This document shows, one piece after another, positions 35,650-44,672 of a DNA stretch of 64,000 nucleotides. The notes under the pieces were generated by a model. It was not told where the DNA came from and made no database searches. It worked only from the letters and a program-made list of their open reading frames with translations. A program made the translations under genes and the position numbers. The stretch is from CAWFKS01 sp963816435 (GTDB lineage Bacteria > Pseudomonadota > Alphaproteobacteria > Rhizobiales > Rhizobiaceae). Location of the stretch: NCBI GenBank assembly GCA_963816435.1, contig CAWFKS010000009.1, positions 124,001 to 188,000 of the forward strand, read 5' to 3'. Numbering within the stretch: the stretch's first letter is position 1; every line of letters begins with the position of its first letter.

Positions 35650-37488
35650 TCACCCGTAGTGGTTCTGGATCACCGCCTGCGCGACTTCCTCGCGGTCGAT
35701 GATGCCGACCACGTCGTCGGGCCGCGGCACGCCGCCGCGATTTCCCTCGATCACCATCGCGTAGGAACGGCCGCGCCGGCTCATGCGCGTGATCACGTCG
35801 TTGAGGTTGCTGCGCTCGGTGGCGATGATGAACGCCGTCGAGGTGATGTCGCCGAGCTTCTCTCCACCGATCTTGCTCATGTCCTGGCGGAACGTGCCGA
35901 AGCGGATGAAGCCGACGATCCTCTGGCCGTCGCTGACCAGCACCTTCGACGTGCTCGGGTCGATGGCGCCGGCGGCTTCGGCGACCGTCATCGATTCAGG
36001 CAGCACCTTGAAGTCGCGGCTCATGATTTCCGTCACCGGCTGCACCAGGAACATGTTTGTGGTGCGGTCGGTGGGGATCGGGCGTCCGCGGCTCCTCAGC
36101 TTGATCGTGTAGATGTCGCTGGTCACCAGCGCCCGGCGCACCCCGATGGCAAGCGCCACCGCCAGAACCAGCGGCACGATCAGGTTGTAGTCGCGAGTCA
36201 TCTCGAAGATCATGACGATTGCCGTCATCGCAGCGCTCGTCGCGCCGCCGACCATCGCGCCCATGCCGATCATCGCGAATGTCGGCACCGAGATGCCGGC
36301 ATGCGGGAAAAGTGCGGCGCCGATCGCGCCGATCGCCGCACCCAGGCTGGCGCCCATGAACAGGCTGGGCGAGAAGATGCCGCCCGATGCGCCGGAGGCC
36401 AGGCTCACCGTCGTGGCGATCAGCTTGCCGACGAACAGCGCCAACAGCAGCAGGATCACGGAGTTGCCGCCATCGAGGATGTCCTGGATGGTCGAGTAGC
36501 CCACCGACAGCACATGATAGTGCCCCGTCACCATGAAGAAGGCGTAGCCCATGCAGCCGACGCCCAGCATGCCGATCACGTTTTGCCAGTAGGCGTTGAT
36601 CGGCATCTCCTCGAACCGGTCCTCGGCATAGGCGAGCAGCTTGACGAAGGCCCACGCCGCGACGCCGATCACCACGCCGGTGACGGCGGCGAGCACGACC
36701 TCGTAGACGTTGACGGTGCCCAGTTCCGGGATCGACAGCCCGTGCACGGCGAAGGCCGATTCGGCGCCCATCACCATCCGCGTCACGTAGGTCGCGGTCG
36801 CGGTGGCGATGACCACCGGCAGGAAGCTGCGCGGCGAGATTTCCGGCAGCAGGATTTCCGACGCGAACAAGACCCCGCCGAGCGGCGTGTTGAAGGTGGC
36901 GGCGATGCCGGCTCCCGCGCCTGCCGAAAGCAGCGTGATCTTCTGCGCCCGGATCAGGTTCAGCCGCCGCGCCAGCGTCGAGCCGAACGACGAGCCGATC
37001 TGGATGATCGGTCCCTCGCGTCCGACCGAGGCGCCGGTGCCGATGGAGATTGCCGAGGCAAGCGACTTCACGATCGCGACGATGCCGCGGATGTTTCCGC
37101 CCTGGTGGTAGATCGCGTACATCACCTCGGGCACGCCGTGTCCCTTCGCTTCCGGCGCGAAGGTCTTCACCAGGAAGACCACGATGAGACCGCCGATGAC
37201 CGGCACCAGGATGATGAAGGGACCGAGCGGGCTCGGCGGGCCAAAGGCGTTCGGATCGTAGTCGAACGAAAACGCCTGGTAGACGGCGATGTTGTAGATC
37301 AATCCGATGAGGTAGCGAAAGCCGATCGCCCCGATGGCGGCGACGACGCCGACGAAGAAGGCGAGCAGCGACAGGGTCGCCAGCGGCACCTCGCGCCCTG
37401 CCGGTGGGGCCTCTGCCTCGGCAGCCCCCGCTCCGCCCGATCCTGCCCGATTGCGGTGTGCATCGGTGGCGGCGGCTTCGGAGGACAT
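35650..37488 (-). CDS. ClC-family chloride channel/antiporter with CBS domains
   Basis: A 612-residue membrane protein. The ClC core shows GHGVPEVMYAIYHQGG (variant of GSGIP), GREGPIIQIGSSFGS, GIAATFNTPLGGVLFASE and SGASGGIFSPSLFMGA, the anion-selectivity motifs. After the last membrane segment come two cytoplasmic CBS domains (about residues 470-600; TEIMSRDFKVLPESMTVAEA at the first). In GREGP the proton-path glutamate typical of antiporters is present, so H+/Cl- exchange is likely. It is transcribed divergently from the LOV kinase. Confidence 0.92.
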   Translation of the reverse strand: MSSEAAATDAHRNRAGSGGAGAAEAEAPPAGREVPLATLSLLAFFVGVVAAIGAIGFRYLIGLIYNIAVYQAFSFDYDPNAFGPPSPLGPFIILVPVIGGLIVVFLVKTFAPEAKGHGVPEVMYAIYHQGGNIRGIVAIVKSLASAISIGTGASVGREGPIIQIGSSFGSTLARRLNLIRAQKITLLSAGAGAGIAATFNTPLGGVLFASEILLPEISPRSFLPVVIATATATYVTRMVMGAESAFAVHGLSIPELGTVNVYEVVLAAVTGVVIGVAAWAFVKLLAYAEDRFEEMPINAYWQNVIGMLGVGCMGYAFFMVTGHYHVLSVGYSTIQDILDGGNSVILLLLALFVGKLIATTVSLASGASGGIFSPSLFMGASLGAAIGAIGAALFPHAGISVPTFAMIGMGAMVGGATSAAMTAIVMIFEMTRDYNLIVPLVLAVALAIGVRRALVTSDIYTIKLRSRGRPIPTDRTTNMFLVQPVTEIMSRDFKVLPESMTVAEAAGAIDPSTSKVLVSDGQRIVGFIRFGTFRQDMSKIGGEKLGDITSTAFIIATERSNLNDVITRMSRRGRSYAMVIEGNRGGVPRPDDVVGIIDREEVAQAVIQNHYG

Positions 37489-37681
37489 GTCTGGGTTTCC
37501 TTTCGCTCGTTCCTGCGCTTTGGCGGCGGCGGCAGTCGGTCCGCGGCCACGTCATAGGCCTTCGCCCCCGTCTCGTGCAACCCGCCTGCCCGCCGCTTGG
37601 CCCCGCGGCACAGTGCGGCGGATCGTTACAGTTTTAGCGAAATGTTAGCCATCTTCCGACGTCGCGACTCCCCCGATCGTT

Positions 37682-37706
37682 GGAAAGTGAACCTTTTACA
37701 GGTTCC
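37682..37706 (+). promoter_or_regulatory. inverted repeat upstream of the LOV kinase
   Basis: GAACC (37689-37693) and GGTTC (37701-37705) form an inverted repeat with a 7-bp spacer about 50 bp before the kinase start. The stretch GGAAA then GGTT at near 15-bp spacing loosely resembles an EcfG general-stress promoter (GGAAC-N16/17-CGTT) but does not match it well. No gene lies in the 265-bp gap. Confidence 0.35.
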
Positions 37707-37753
37707 AGCCGTTCTCCCGTCCCCAACGCCTAAACAAAGGATGGCACGAACCC

Positions 37754-38893
37754 ATGGACTGGAAGCCGACTCGCGAAGCGCCCGACGCGTGGCGCATGAC
37801 GGGCGACATCCACGCCGAACACGGCAAGGGCGATCCCTTCGCCGCGGCGATCCGTGCCACCCGCATGTCGATGCTGATCACCGATCCGCGGCAGCCGGAC
37901 AATCCGATCATCTTCGCCAACGACGCCTTTCTCCGCCTCACCGGCTACCAGCGTGACGAGGTCGTGGGCCGCAATTGCCGCTTCCTGCAAGGACCTGAGA
38001 CCGACCCCCGGGAGATCGATCGCGTCCGCGACGCCATCGAGCGGCGCGAGAACATCAACGTCGACCTGTTGAACTACCGCAAGGACGGCACGCCGTTCTG
38101 GAACGCGCTCTATCTCAGCCCGGTCTCGAACGAGTCCGGCGAAACCCAGTTTTTCTTCGCCTCGCAGCTCGATGTCACCGAGCGCAAGACGGCGCATGAG
38201 CGTGCGACCGCCGAGCGGGACCGCTTCGAGCAGGCGGTGCGCGATCGCACCGTCGAACTGGAGGCAGCCCTGGAAGCGCGCACAGCGCTGCTCCACGAGG
38301 TCGATCATCGGGTCAAGAACAACCTGCAGATGATCTCGTCGCTGATCCTGATGCAGTCGCGCCAGATCTCCGATCCGGCCGTGCGCGGTTCTTTGCGCAC
38401 GATGCTGGAGCGTGTCGAGGCGCTGAGCACGGTTCATCGCAGGCTCTATCAGTCCGAAGACGTCACCGCGTTCGAGCTGTCGGACTTCGTACGCGACCAC
38501 GTCTCGGCGCTTGTCTCGACCTTCGGCCTCGGCCGCATCGACGTCAGCTACGAACTCGAGCCCGTGTCGCTTCCCGCCACGCAGGCAGCACCCGTCGCGC
38601 TGATGATAAACGAGCTGGTCACGAATGTGCTCAAGCACGCATTTCCGCCGAACGCCCAGGACCCGCGCCTTCACATAGTGATGCGCCAGATCGGCGAACG
38701 ATACATGCTGGATTTCGCCGATAACGGCGTGGGAATGTCCGCTGACGGAATGGCCGATACGTTCGGCAGGCGGCTGATCAGCTCACTCGCCCGCCAGCTT
38801 GGCGCCACAGTGGAATGGAGTGACGCAGAGCCCGGCACCCGGGTCACGCTCGCCATGCCGGCTCGCGAAGCCGCACCCAGACATGTTCAGTGA
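37754..38893 (+). CDS. LOV-domain blue-light-sensing histidine kinase (HisKA_2/HWE-like)
   Basis: A 379-residue soluble sensor kinase. The N-terminal PAS domain is a true LOV domain: GRNCRFLQGPETD (residues 72-84) contains the photoactive Cys75 that forms the flavin adduct, with NDAFLRLTGY before and LLNYRKDGTPFWNALYLSPV after, all flavin-contacting signatures. A linker coiled coil (145-178) leads to a HisKA_2 dimerisation domain with phospho-acceptor His185 (HEVDHRVKNNLQ) and a HATPase domain (NELVTNVLKHAF, DNGVGMSADG). It resembles Brucella LOV-HK and Caulobacter LovK. The response regulator follows 7 bp later. Confidence 0.92.
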   Translation: MDWKPTREAPDAWRMTGDIHAEHGKGDPFAAAIRATRMSMLITDPRQPDNPIIFANDAFLRLTGYQRDEVVGRNCRFLQGPETDPREIDRVRDAIERRENINVDLLNYRKDGTPFWNALYLSPVSNESGETQFFFASQLDVTERKTAHERATAERDRFEQAVRDRTVELEAALEARTALLHEVDHRVKNNLQMISSLILMQSRQISDPAVRGSLRTMLERVEALSTVHRRLYQSEDVTAFELSDFVRDHVSALVSTFGLGRIDVSYELEPVSLPATQAAPVALMINELVTNVLKHAFPPNAQDPRLHIVMRQIGERYMLDFADNGVGMSADGMADTFGRRLISSLARQLGATVEWSDAEPGTRVTLAMPAREAAPRHVQ

Positions 38894-38900
38894 GGGGACC

Positions 38901-39347
38901 ATGAGAACCGAACCGCTAAACGTAATTATTGTCGAGGATGAAGCGTTGCTCGCCCTTGAACTCGAGGCTCTCGTCGAGGAGGCGGGTCATCGGGTTGTCG
39001 GCTGGGCGACCTGCTCCAGCGAGGCCTGCGAGTTGATCGACACGGTCGAGGCAGACCTGGCGCTGGTCGACGTCCAGCTTTCCGACGGCCCGACAGGCGT
39101 CGACGTCGCCAGGCACGCAATCGAGGTGCGCAACGGCGCGGTCGTCTTTACGACCGCCAATCCCAAGCGCATTCCCGACGGCTACGCCGGCGCTCTGGGC
39201 GTGATTTCCAAGCCCTACACCATGCACGGCCTGATCGACGCGCTGGGCTACCTGCAGGAAGCCATGAGCAGCCCACCGCCGTCGCGCAGGCGCCCCGTCG
39301 GCCTCACCCTGGCGCCCGGCTACGAAGCCGCCTGGAGCCCGGCCTGA
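38901..39347 (+). CDS. single-domain response regulator partner of the LOV kinase
   Basis: A 148-residue receiver domain without an output domain. The acidic pocket VEDE is at residues 11-14, the phospho-acceptor is Asp57 (LALVDVQLSDG), and the conserved Lys lies in GVISKPYTM near residue 106; a 25-residue Pro/Arg tail follows. GGGGACC before the ATG is the ribosome binding site, and only 7 bp separate it from the kinase, so they are one operon. By analogy with LovR it may draw phosphate from the kinase rather than bind DNA; that is inference. Confidence 0.9.
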   Translation: MRTEPLNVIIVEDEALLALELEALVEEAGHRVVGWATCSSEACELIDTVEADLALVDVQLSDGPTGVDVARHAIEVRNGAVVFTTANPKRIPDGYAGALGVISKPYTMHGLIDALGYLQEAMSSPPPSRRRPVGLTLAPGYEAAWSPA

Positions 39348-39369
39348 AAAGTTGCTGACCGGCCCCGCG

Positions 39370-39885
39370 TCAGTTGCAAGGGGCTGCCCACAATTCCGGC
39401 ACGCCGTTGCGCCCGCTTCCGAGCGGATCGGTTTCCGGCAGAGGAAGTGCCGCGATCTGGCGCGAGATTTCGCCCTCCTCCATCTCGCCCGGCCTGACGA
39501 TGTTGCCCTCCTGGCCCGGCGGATAGCCGCCCGCGACGAGAAAATCCTCGCTGGCCTCCAGCGCCCTGTGGCCGACCCCGGCCGGCAACACGACCACGTC
39601 GCCCTTGCCGATCCGCGCTTCCACGCCCTCATCCGAGCCGATCCCCAGCCGTGCCCAGCCGGCAACGCACGCCAGCACCTCGTGGCCGCGCGTGTGGAAA
39701 TGCCAGAACGGATAGACGCCGTAGAGCCAGTTGCCGCCCCACCCGTTGGCCGACAGCAGCGCGCATGCCGCCCTGCCCTCCCGCGCCTCCGGCGGTAGCG
39801 CGTCGCGGTAGACGATCGCCGGCAGGCTGCTGTTGGGAATGCCGCCGCCCGGTTTCAGAACGTGGGTTTCCGGCTTCGCGTCCAT
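39370..39885 (-). CDS. cupin-domain protein (YjlB-like)
   Basis: A 171-residue single cupin. The metal-binding motif 1 appears as FWHFHTRGHEVLACVAGWA with the His-x-His and Glu ligands, and motif 2 as GDVVVLPAGVGHRAL. The C-terminal PETDPLGSG is typical of the YjlB subgroup. The metal and reaction are unknown. The start at 39885 has AAAGGAGG. It converges on the response regulator with a 22-bp gap. Confidence 0.78.
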   Translation of the reverse strand: MDAKPETHVLKPGGGIPNSSLPAIVYRDALPPEAREGRAACALLSANGWGGNWLYGVYPFWHFHTRGHEVLACVAGWARLGIGSDEGVEARIGKGDVVVLPAGVGHRALEASEDFLVAGGYPPGQEGNIVRPGEMEEGEISRQIAALPLPETDPLGSGRNGVPELWAAPCN

Positions 39886-40007
39886 GATGCGCCTCCTTTG
39901 CCGGCCTATCTGTCGGCCCTCGCGCCCGAAGTCAATCGCCTCAGCCCTCCCCGATTGCATGGCCGGCCCGCGCCATGCCTTAATGGCCGCGGGCGGGGAG
40001 TTCACGG

Positions 40008-41202
40008 ATGCGCGGGATCGGCAACATCGTCACGGGTCTGCTGGTCGCGGCGGCGCTGCTGGCGCCCCGCACCGCGCTCGCCGAAACCGCGCCGACCAGC
40101 TCGGCCTCCGGCTTCTTCGTCAACTCCGGCGGCTGGATCGCCACCAGCGCCCACGTCATCGACGGGTGCGATCGCGTCTCGGTCATCGGCCTCGGCGATG
40201 CCGACAAGCGCCTGGAGGACACCCGCAACGACATCGCCGCCATCCATGTCGCCGCCGCCGGCAGGCACTTCCTGAATTTCCGCACCGCGCCGCCGCGCCT
40301 CGCCGAGGACGTCGCCGCCTTCGGCTTCCCGCTGTCCGGGCTGCTGTCGGATTCCATCAAGGTGACAACCGGCAATGTCAGCGCGCTGTCGGGCATCGGC
40401 AACGACACCCATCTGCTGCAGGTCTCCACGCCGCTGCAGCCCGGCAACTCCGGCGGCCCGATCGTCGATCGCCAGGGCTTCGTGCTCGGCATCGCCAAGG
40501 CGATCCTGGCGCCGAAGGTCGCCGAGCAGCTTGGCGTCATCCCGCAGAACGTCAATTTCGCCGTCCGCCCTGAGGCCGTCACCACCTTCCTCGACGCCCA
40601 CGACATCCCCTACACCAGAGCGTCCAACGATGGCGGGCAGGAACTGTCGACCGCCGACATGGCCGACCGCGTCGCGCCGGCGGTCGTGCAGATCCTCTGC
40701 TACGGCGGCAGCACGGCGCCCGGCGAAATAGGCGAACAGACGGACCCGGGCGACCCGTCCTCCTATGTCGAGGCCGACGGTTACGACGCCATCGCCTACG
40801 ACTATCGCTCCGCCTCCCACGTCTCGGCCGGCCAGTGCCGCTCGCTGTGCGCGGGCGAGCCCGCCTGCCGCGCCGCCACCTACAACAAGCCGGCCCGCTA
40901 CTGCTTTCTGAAGTCCAACGCCCGGCTGCTCGTCCACAACGCCGACGCCACCGCCTTCCTCGCTCCCGATGTGGCCGAGCGACGTCGCCGTCTCCACCTT
41001 CACCGTCGCCTCGAACTTCGACAGTCCCGGCGGCGACTACCGGCGCATGCGCAATGCCGAATTCGTCGGCTGCTATCTCGCCTGCGAACTGGACGACGCC
41101 TGCCTCGCCTTCTCCTATGTGCGGCGCACAAGCGACTGCTGGCTGAAGAACAAGGTCAACCGGATCGTCGGAAAGCCCGGCGTCGATCTCGGCACGCGCT
41201 AG
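40008..41202 (+). CDS. secreted trypsin-like serine protease with two PAN/apple-like repeats (one frame break)
   Basis: A 397-residue exported protein after repair: signal peptide (residues 1-25, ending ALA), a small trypsin-like domain with His49 (TSAHVID), Asp75 (NDIAAI) and Ser148 (QPGNSGGP), then two Cys-rich repeats. Each repeat shows a spaced C...C...C pattern (AGQCRSLCAGEPACRAATYN and VGCYLACELDDACLAFSYV) like PAN/apple modules, which bind protein or carbohydrate. One extra C at 40975-40976 shifts the frame inside the second repeat. The substrate is unknown. GGGGAG precedes the start. The neighbouring uvrD is functionally unrelated. Confidence 0.78.
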
Positions 41203-41281
41203 CCCCGCGCGGCTCAAACGTGACCGCGGCAGCGGCCGGCAATGCTGGTCTTTCTGCCCCGAATCACTACATTCCGGTGAA

Positions 41282-43983
41282 ATGTCCGATTTCCCCGATG
41301 ACACGCCGCGTTTCGGCGGCCCGGCCGGCCAGCCGCCGCGCCCGGCGGCCAATGGCCCGGGCAGCGGTATTGCCGCGCGCGCCATGGCCGCGCGCCAGCC
41401 GAACGCGCCCGACTACATGGCCGGCCTCAACCCCGAGCAGCGGCTCGCGGTCGAGACCACCGAGGGCCCGGTTCTGGTGCTGGCCGGTGCCGGCACCGGC
41501 AAGACGCGCGTGCTGACCACCCGCATCGCCCACATCCTGGCCACCGGCCGCGCCTTTCCCAGCCAGATTCTCGCCGTGACCTTCACCAACAAGGCGGCGC
41601 GCGAGATGAAGAGCCGCATCGGCCTCTTGGTCGGCGAGGCGGTCGAGGGCATGCCGTGGCTCGGCACCTTCCACTCGATCGGCGTCCGGCTGTTGCGCCG
41701 CCACGCCGAGCTCGCCGGGCTGAAGTCGAACTTCACCATCCTCGACACCGACGACCAGATCCGGCTCCTGAAGCAGCTCATCCAGGCCGAGGGGCTGGAC
41801 GACAAGCGCTGGCCGGCGCGCCAGTTCGCGCAGATGATCGACGGCTGGAAGAACAAGGGCTTCGCGCCGAAGGACATCCCGGAAGGCGACGCCCGCGCCT
41901 TCGCCAACGGCCGCGGCCGCCAGCTCTACGCCGCCTACCAGGAACGGCTTTCGACCCTCAACGCCGTCGATTTCGGCGACCTGCTTTTGATGCCGATCCG
42001 CATCCTGCGCGACAATCCCGACGTGCTCGCCGAATATCACCGCAAGTTCCGCTACATCCTGGTCGACGAATACCAGGACACCAACACCGCGCAGTATCTG
42101 TGGCTGCGGCTGATGGCGCAGCGCCCGCAGGCCAAACACCCCGCCGTCCCGGCCGAAGGCCGCAAGCCCGGCGCGAGCGAAAACACAAACGGCCGGAGGC
42201 CGAGGCGGCGACCGCCGCCCGCCCGACTTTTCGGGCGCCCCCGCGGAGGGCCAGCCGCCGCAGGCGGCGGTGCGGTCCGTGAGCGAAAACCAACAGCAGA
42301 TCAATATCTGCTGCGTGGGCGACGACGACCAGTCGATCTACGGCTGGCGCGGTGCCGAGGTCGACAACATCCTGCGCTTCGAGAAGGATTTCCCGGGCGC
42401 CGTCGTCATCCGGCTGGAGCGCAACTACCGCTCCACCGAGCACATCCTTGGTGCCGCCTCCCACCTGATCGCCCACAACGAGGGCCGGCTCGGAAAGACC
42501 CTGTTCACCGAGCAGGAGGACCCCGACCACTCCCGCGTCATGGTGCACGCCGCCTGGGATTCGGAGGAGGAAGCCCGCGCCGTCGGCGAGGAGATCGAGG
42601 CCGCCCAGCGCCACGGCCACAACCTCAACGACATGGCCATTCTCGTCCGCGCCTCCTTCCAGATGCGCGAGTTCGAGGACCGCTTCGTCACGCTCGGCCT
42701 CAACTACCGCGTCATCGGCGGCCCGCGCTTCTACGAGCGCATGGAGATCCGCGACGCGCTCGCCTATTTCCGCGTCGTCTGCCAGCCGGCCGACGATCTC
42801 GCCTTCGAGCGCATCGTCAACACGCCGAAGCGCGGGCTCGGCGAGGCCACCGTGCGGCTGATCCACGATCTCGGCCGCGCCCGCGGCGTGCCGATGCTGC
42901 AGGCCGCCCGCGATCTCGTCGGCACCGAGGAGCTGAAGCCCAAGCCGCGCGCCTCGCTGCGCACCGTGGTCGAGAATTTCGGGCGCTGGCAGCTTCTCCT
43001 GGAAAACACGCCCCACACCGAGCTGGCCGAGACGATCCTCGAGGAGAGCGGCTACACCGACATGTGGAAGAACGACCGCTCGGCCGAGGCGCCGGGCCGG
43101 CTCGACAACCTCAAGGAGCTGATCCGCTCGATGGAGGAATACGAGTCGCTGCGCTCCTTCCTCGAGCATGTCAGCCTGGTCATGGACACCGAGCAGAACG
43201 CCGAGCTCGACGCCGTCTCCATCATGACGCTGCACTCGGCCAAGGGGCTGGAGTTCGAGACCGTGTTCCTGCCCGGCTGGGAGGAAGGCCTGTTCCCCCA
43301 CCAGCGCGCGCTCGACGAGGGCGGCCGCTCCGGCCTGGAGGAGGAACGGCGGCTGGCCTATGTCGGCGTCACCCGCGCCAAGAAGAACCTGCACATCTGG
43401 TTCACCTCCAACCGCCGCATCCACGGCCTGTGGCAGTCGACCATCCCCTCGCGCTTCCTCGACGAGCTGCCGGAAAAACACGTCGAGGTGGCCGAGACCG
43501 GCCAGAACTATGGCGGCTACGGCATGGGCGGTTATGGCGGCGGCTATGGCGGCCGCGCCGGCGGGTTTGGCGACCGCCGCAATCCCTACGGCGCCTCGCG
43601 CTTCGACGAGGCCGGCCTCCTCGGGGTCGTTCTCCAACACCTACGCCACGCCCGGCTGGCAGCGCGCCCAGAAGAACCGCACCGAGGCGACCGACCGCAA
43701 CTGGGGCAACCGCTCCGGCCACGCGGTGGAGCGCATCGGCTACGGCGAGCCGGATTCGGGCTACGGCGCCGGCCGCGGTTCGGTGAAGGCCCGCACCATC
43801 GAGGGCGAGCTGGTGGCGAAATCGACCACCGACACACCGTCGGAATTCTCGGTCGGCGACCGCGTCTTCCACCTGAAATTCGGCAACGGCAACATCGCCT
43901 CGATCGACGGCAACAAGCTCACCATCGACTTCGACAAGGCCGGCCAGAAACGCGTGCTGGACGGGTTCGTCAAACCGGCCTGA
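41282..43983 (+). CDS. uvrD: UvrD/PcrA-type DNA helicase II with an internal extra segment (frame broken)
   Basis: About 899 residues after repair. Superfamily 1A motifs are in order: Walker A GAGTGKT (residues 69-75), TFTNKAAREM, motif II VDEYQDTNT, motif III GDDDQSIYGWRGA, motif IV RNYRST, motif V TLHSAKGLEFE and VI YVGVTRAKK. Tudor-like KFGNGNIASID closes the C-terminus. It unwinds DNA in nucleotide excision and mismatch repair. About 55 extra residues lie between motifs II and III (42127-42275), and the frame shifts inside that segment; a second extra C at 43616-43617 shifts it near the C-terminus. The first break may be real, the second looks like sequencing error. Confidence 0.88.
42127..42275. 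repeat. extra segment inside uvrD, candidate protein-coding palindromic repeat
   Basis: Between QYLWLRLMAQ and INICCVGDDDQ other UvrD proteins have a few residues; here about 150 bp are added. The DNA is rich in short palindromes (GGCCGGAGGCC, GCCGCAGGCGGC) and its translation (PAEGRKPGASENTNGRR... GQPPQAAVRSVSEN) looks unstructured. The layout recalls Rickettsia palindromic elements that insert into open frames. The reading frame enters in one phase and leaves in another, so either the element or an extra base causes a shift. Confidence 0.55.
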
Positions 43984-44082
43984 TCCCTGCCGCAGCGTCC
44001 CCCGCGCGGTCTATATCGCCCGCTCCAAACTCCCGCCGATTCGTGCTAACTCGCACCAGCTCGGCCCACAAGGAAGCCTGCC

Positions 44083-44316
44083 GTGAGCCAGCCCGCCACT
44101 GTCGCCGAAGCCATCGACCGCATCTACGCCTCGCTGCAGGCCGATAACGAAGACCTCGACGCCCACATCGCCACCCTGAAGGCCGCCATGGCCCGCGAAG
44201 GCCAGAAGGAAGCCGTCTTCGAGCCGGCCAAACTGGCGCAGAACAACCGCCAGGGCCGCAAGCTGATGCAGGCCTATTTCAGGAAGCGTGGGGTGACCGT
44301 GGCGTTCGCGGCGTAA
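44083..44316 (+). CDS. conserved small hypothetical protein (77 aa)
   Basis: A 77-residue charged helical protein: TVAEAIDRIYASLQADNEDL, then ATLKAAMAREGQKEAVFEP and a basic end KLMQAYFRKRGVTVAF. I recall similar rhizobial proteins without a name. The start is GTG with AAGGA upstream. It follows uvrD by 99 bp on the same strand. Function unknown; coding is supported by codon bias and the ribosome binding site. Confidence 0.6.
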   Translation: MSQPATVAEAIDRIYASLQADNEDLDAHIATLKAAMAREGQKEAVFEPAKLAQNNRQGRKLMQAYFRKRGVTVAFAA

Positions 44317-44340
44317 GGCGCGGGTCGGTCAGGGGTTGCA

Positions 44341-44523
44341 CCATCAAGGGCGAACTCGTCACCAAGTTTTCTCGCCGACGCACTGTCCGCGTTGTGAGTT
44401 GCCGACCGCGGCTTTCACCAGAAATTTGGCAACGGCAACATCTCGGCAATAGTTGGCAACAAGCTCACCAGCGACAAGGCCGCCCAGAAGCGGGTGTTGG
44501 ACGGGTTCGTGAGCAGGGTGTGA
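44341..44523 (+). pseudogene. decayed partial copy of the uvrD 3' end
   Basis: The 183 bp align with the last 60 codons of uvrD: ATCAAGGGCGAACTCGTC against GAGGGCGAGCTGGTG, then AAATTTGGCAACGGCAACAT, GGCAACAAGCTCACCA, GACAAGGCCGCCCAGAAGCG and GACGGGTTCGTGAGC to a stop at 44521-44523. Internal deletions and stops make it non-functional. It lies 360 bp beyond the real uvrD end, at the edge of the lower-GC segment, and may mark a past duplication or insertion. Confidence 0.8.
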
Positions 44524-44672
44524 GCCTTGATCCGCTGCATCGACAAAGCGCACGACCTTCGGCCGATCTCCGGCATAGGCTCACAAGAAGGATCAGGACA
44601 TGCAAGCGAGCGAGAAGCTTAGCGGATAGTAGGCATTGCCCGGCTGAAGCCAGGTGGATTAGACCATAACGC

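Noticed and set aside
37682..37706. EcfG-type general stress promoter for the LOV kinase
   Set aside because: The match to GGAAC-N16/17-CGTT is poor (GGAAA, shorter spacer), so I report only the inverted repeat.
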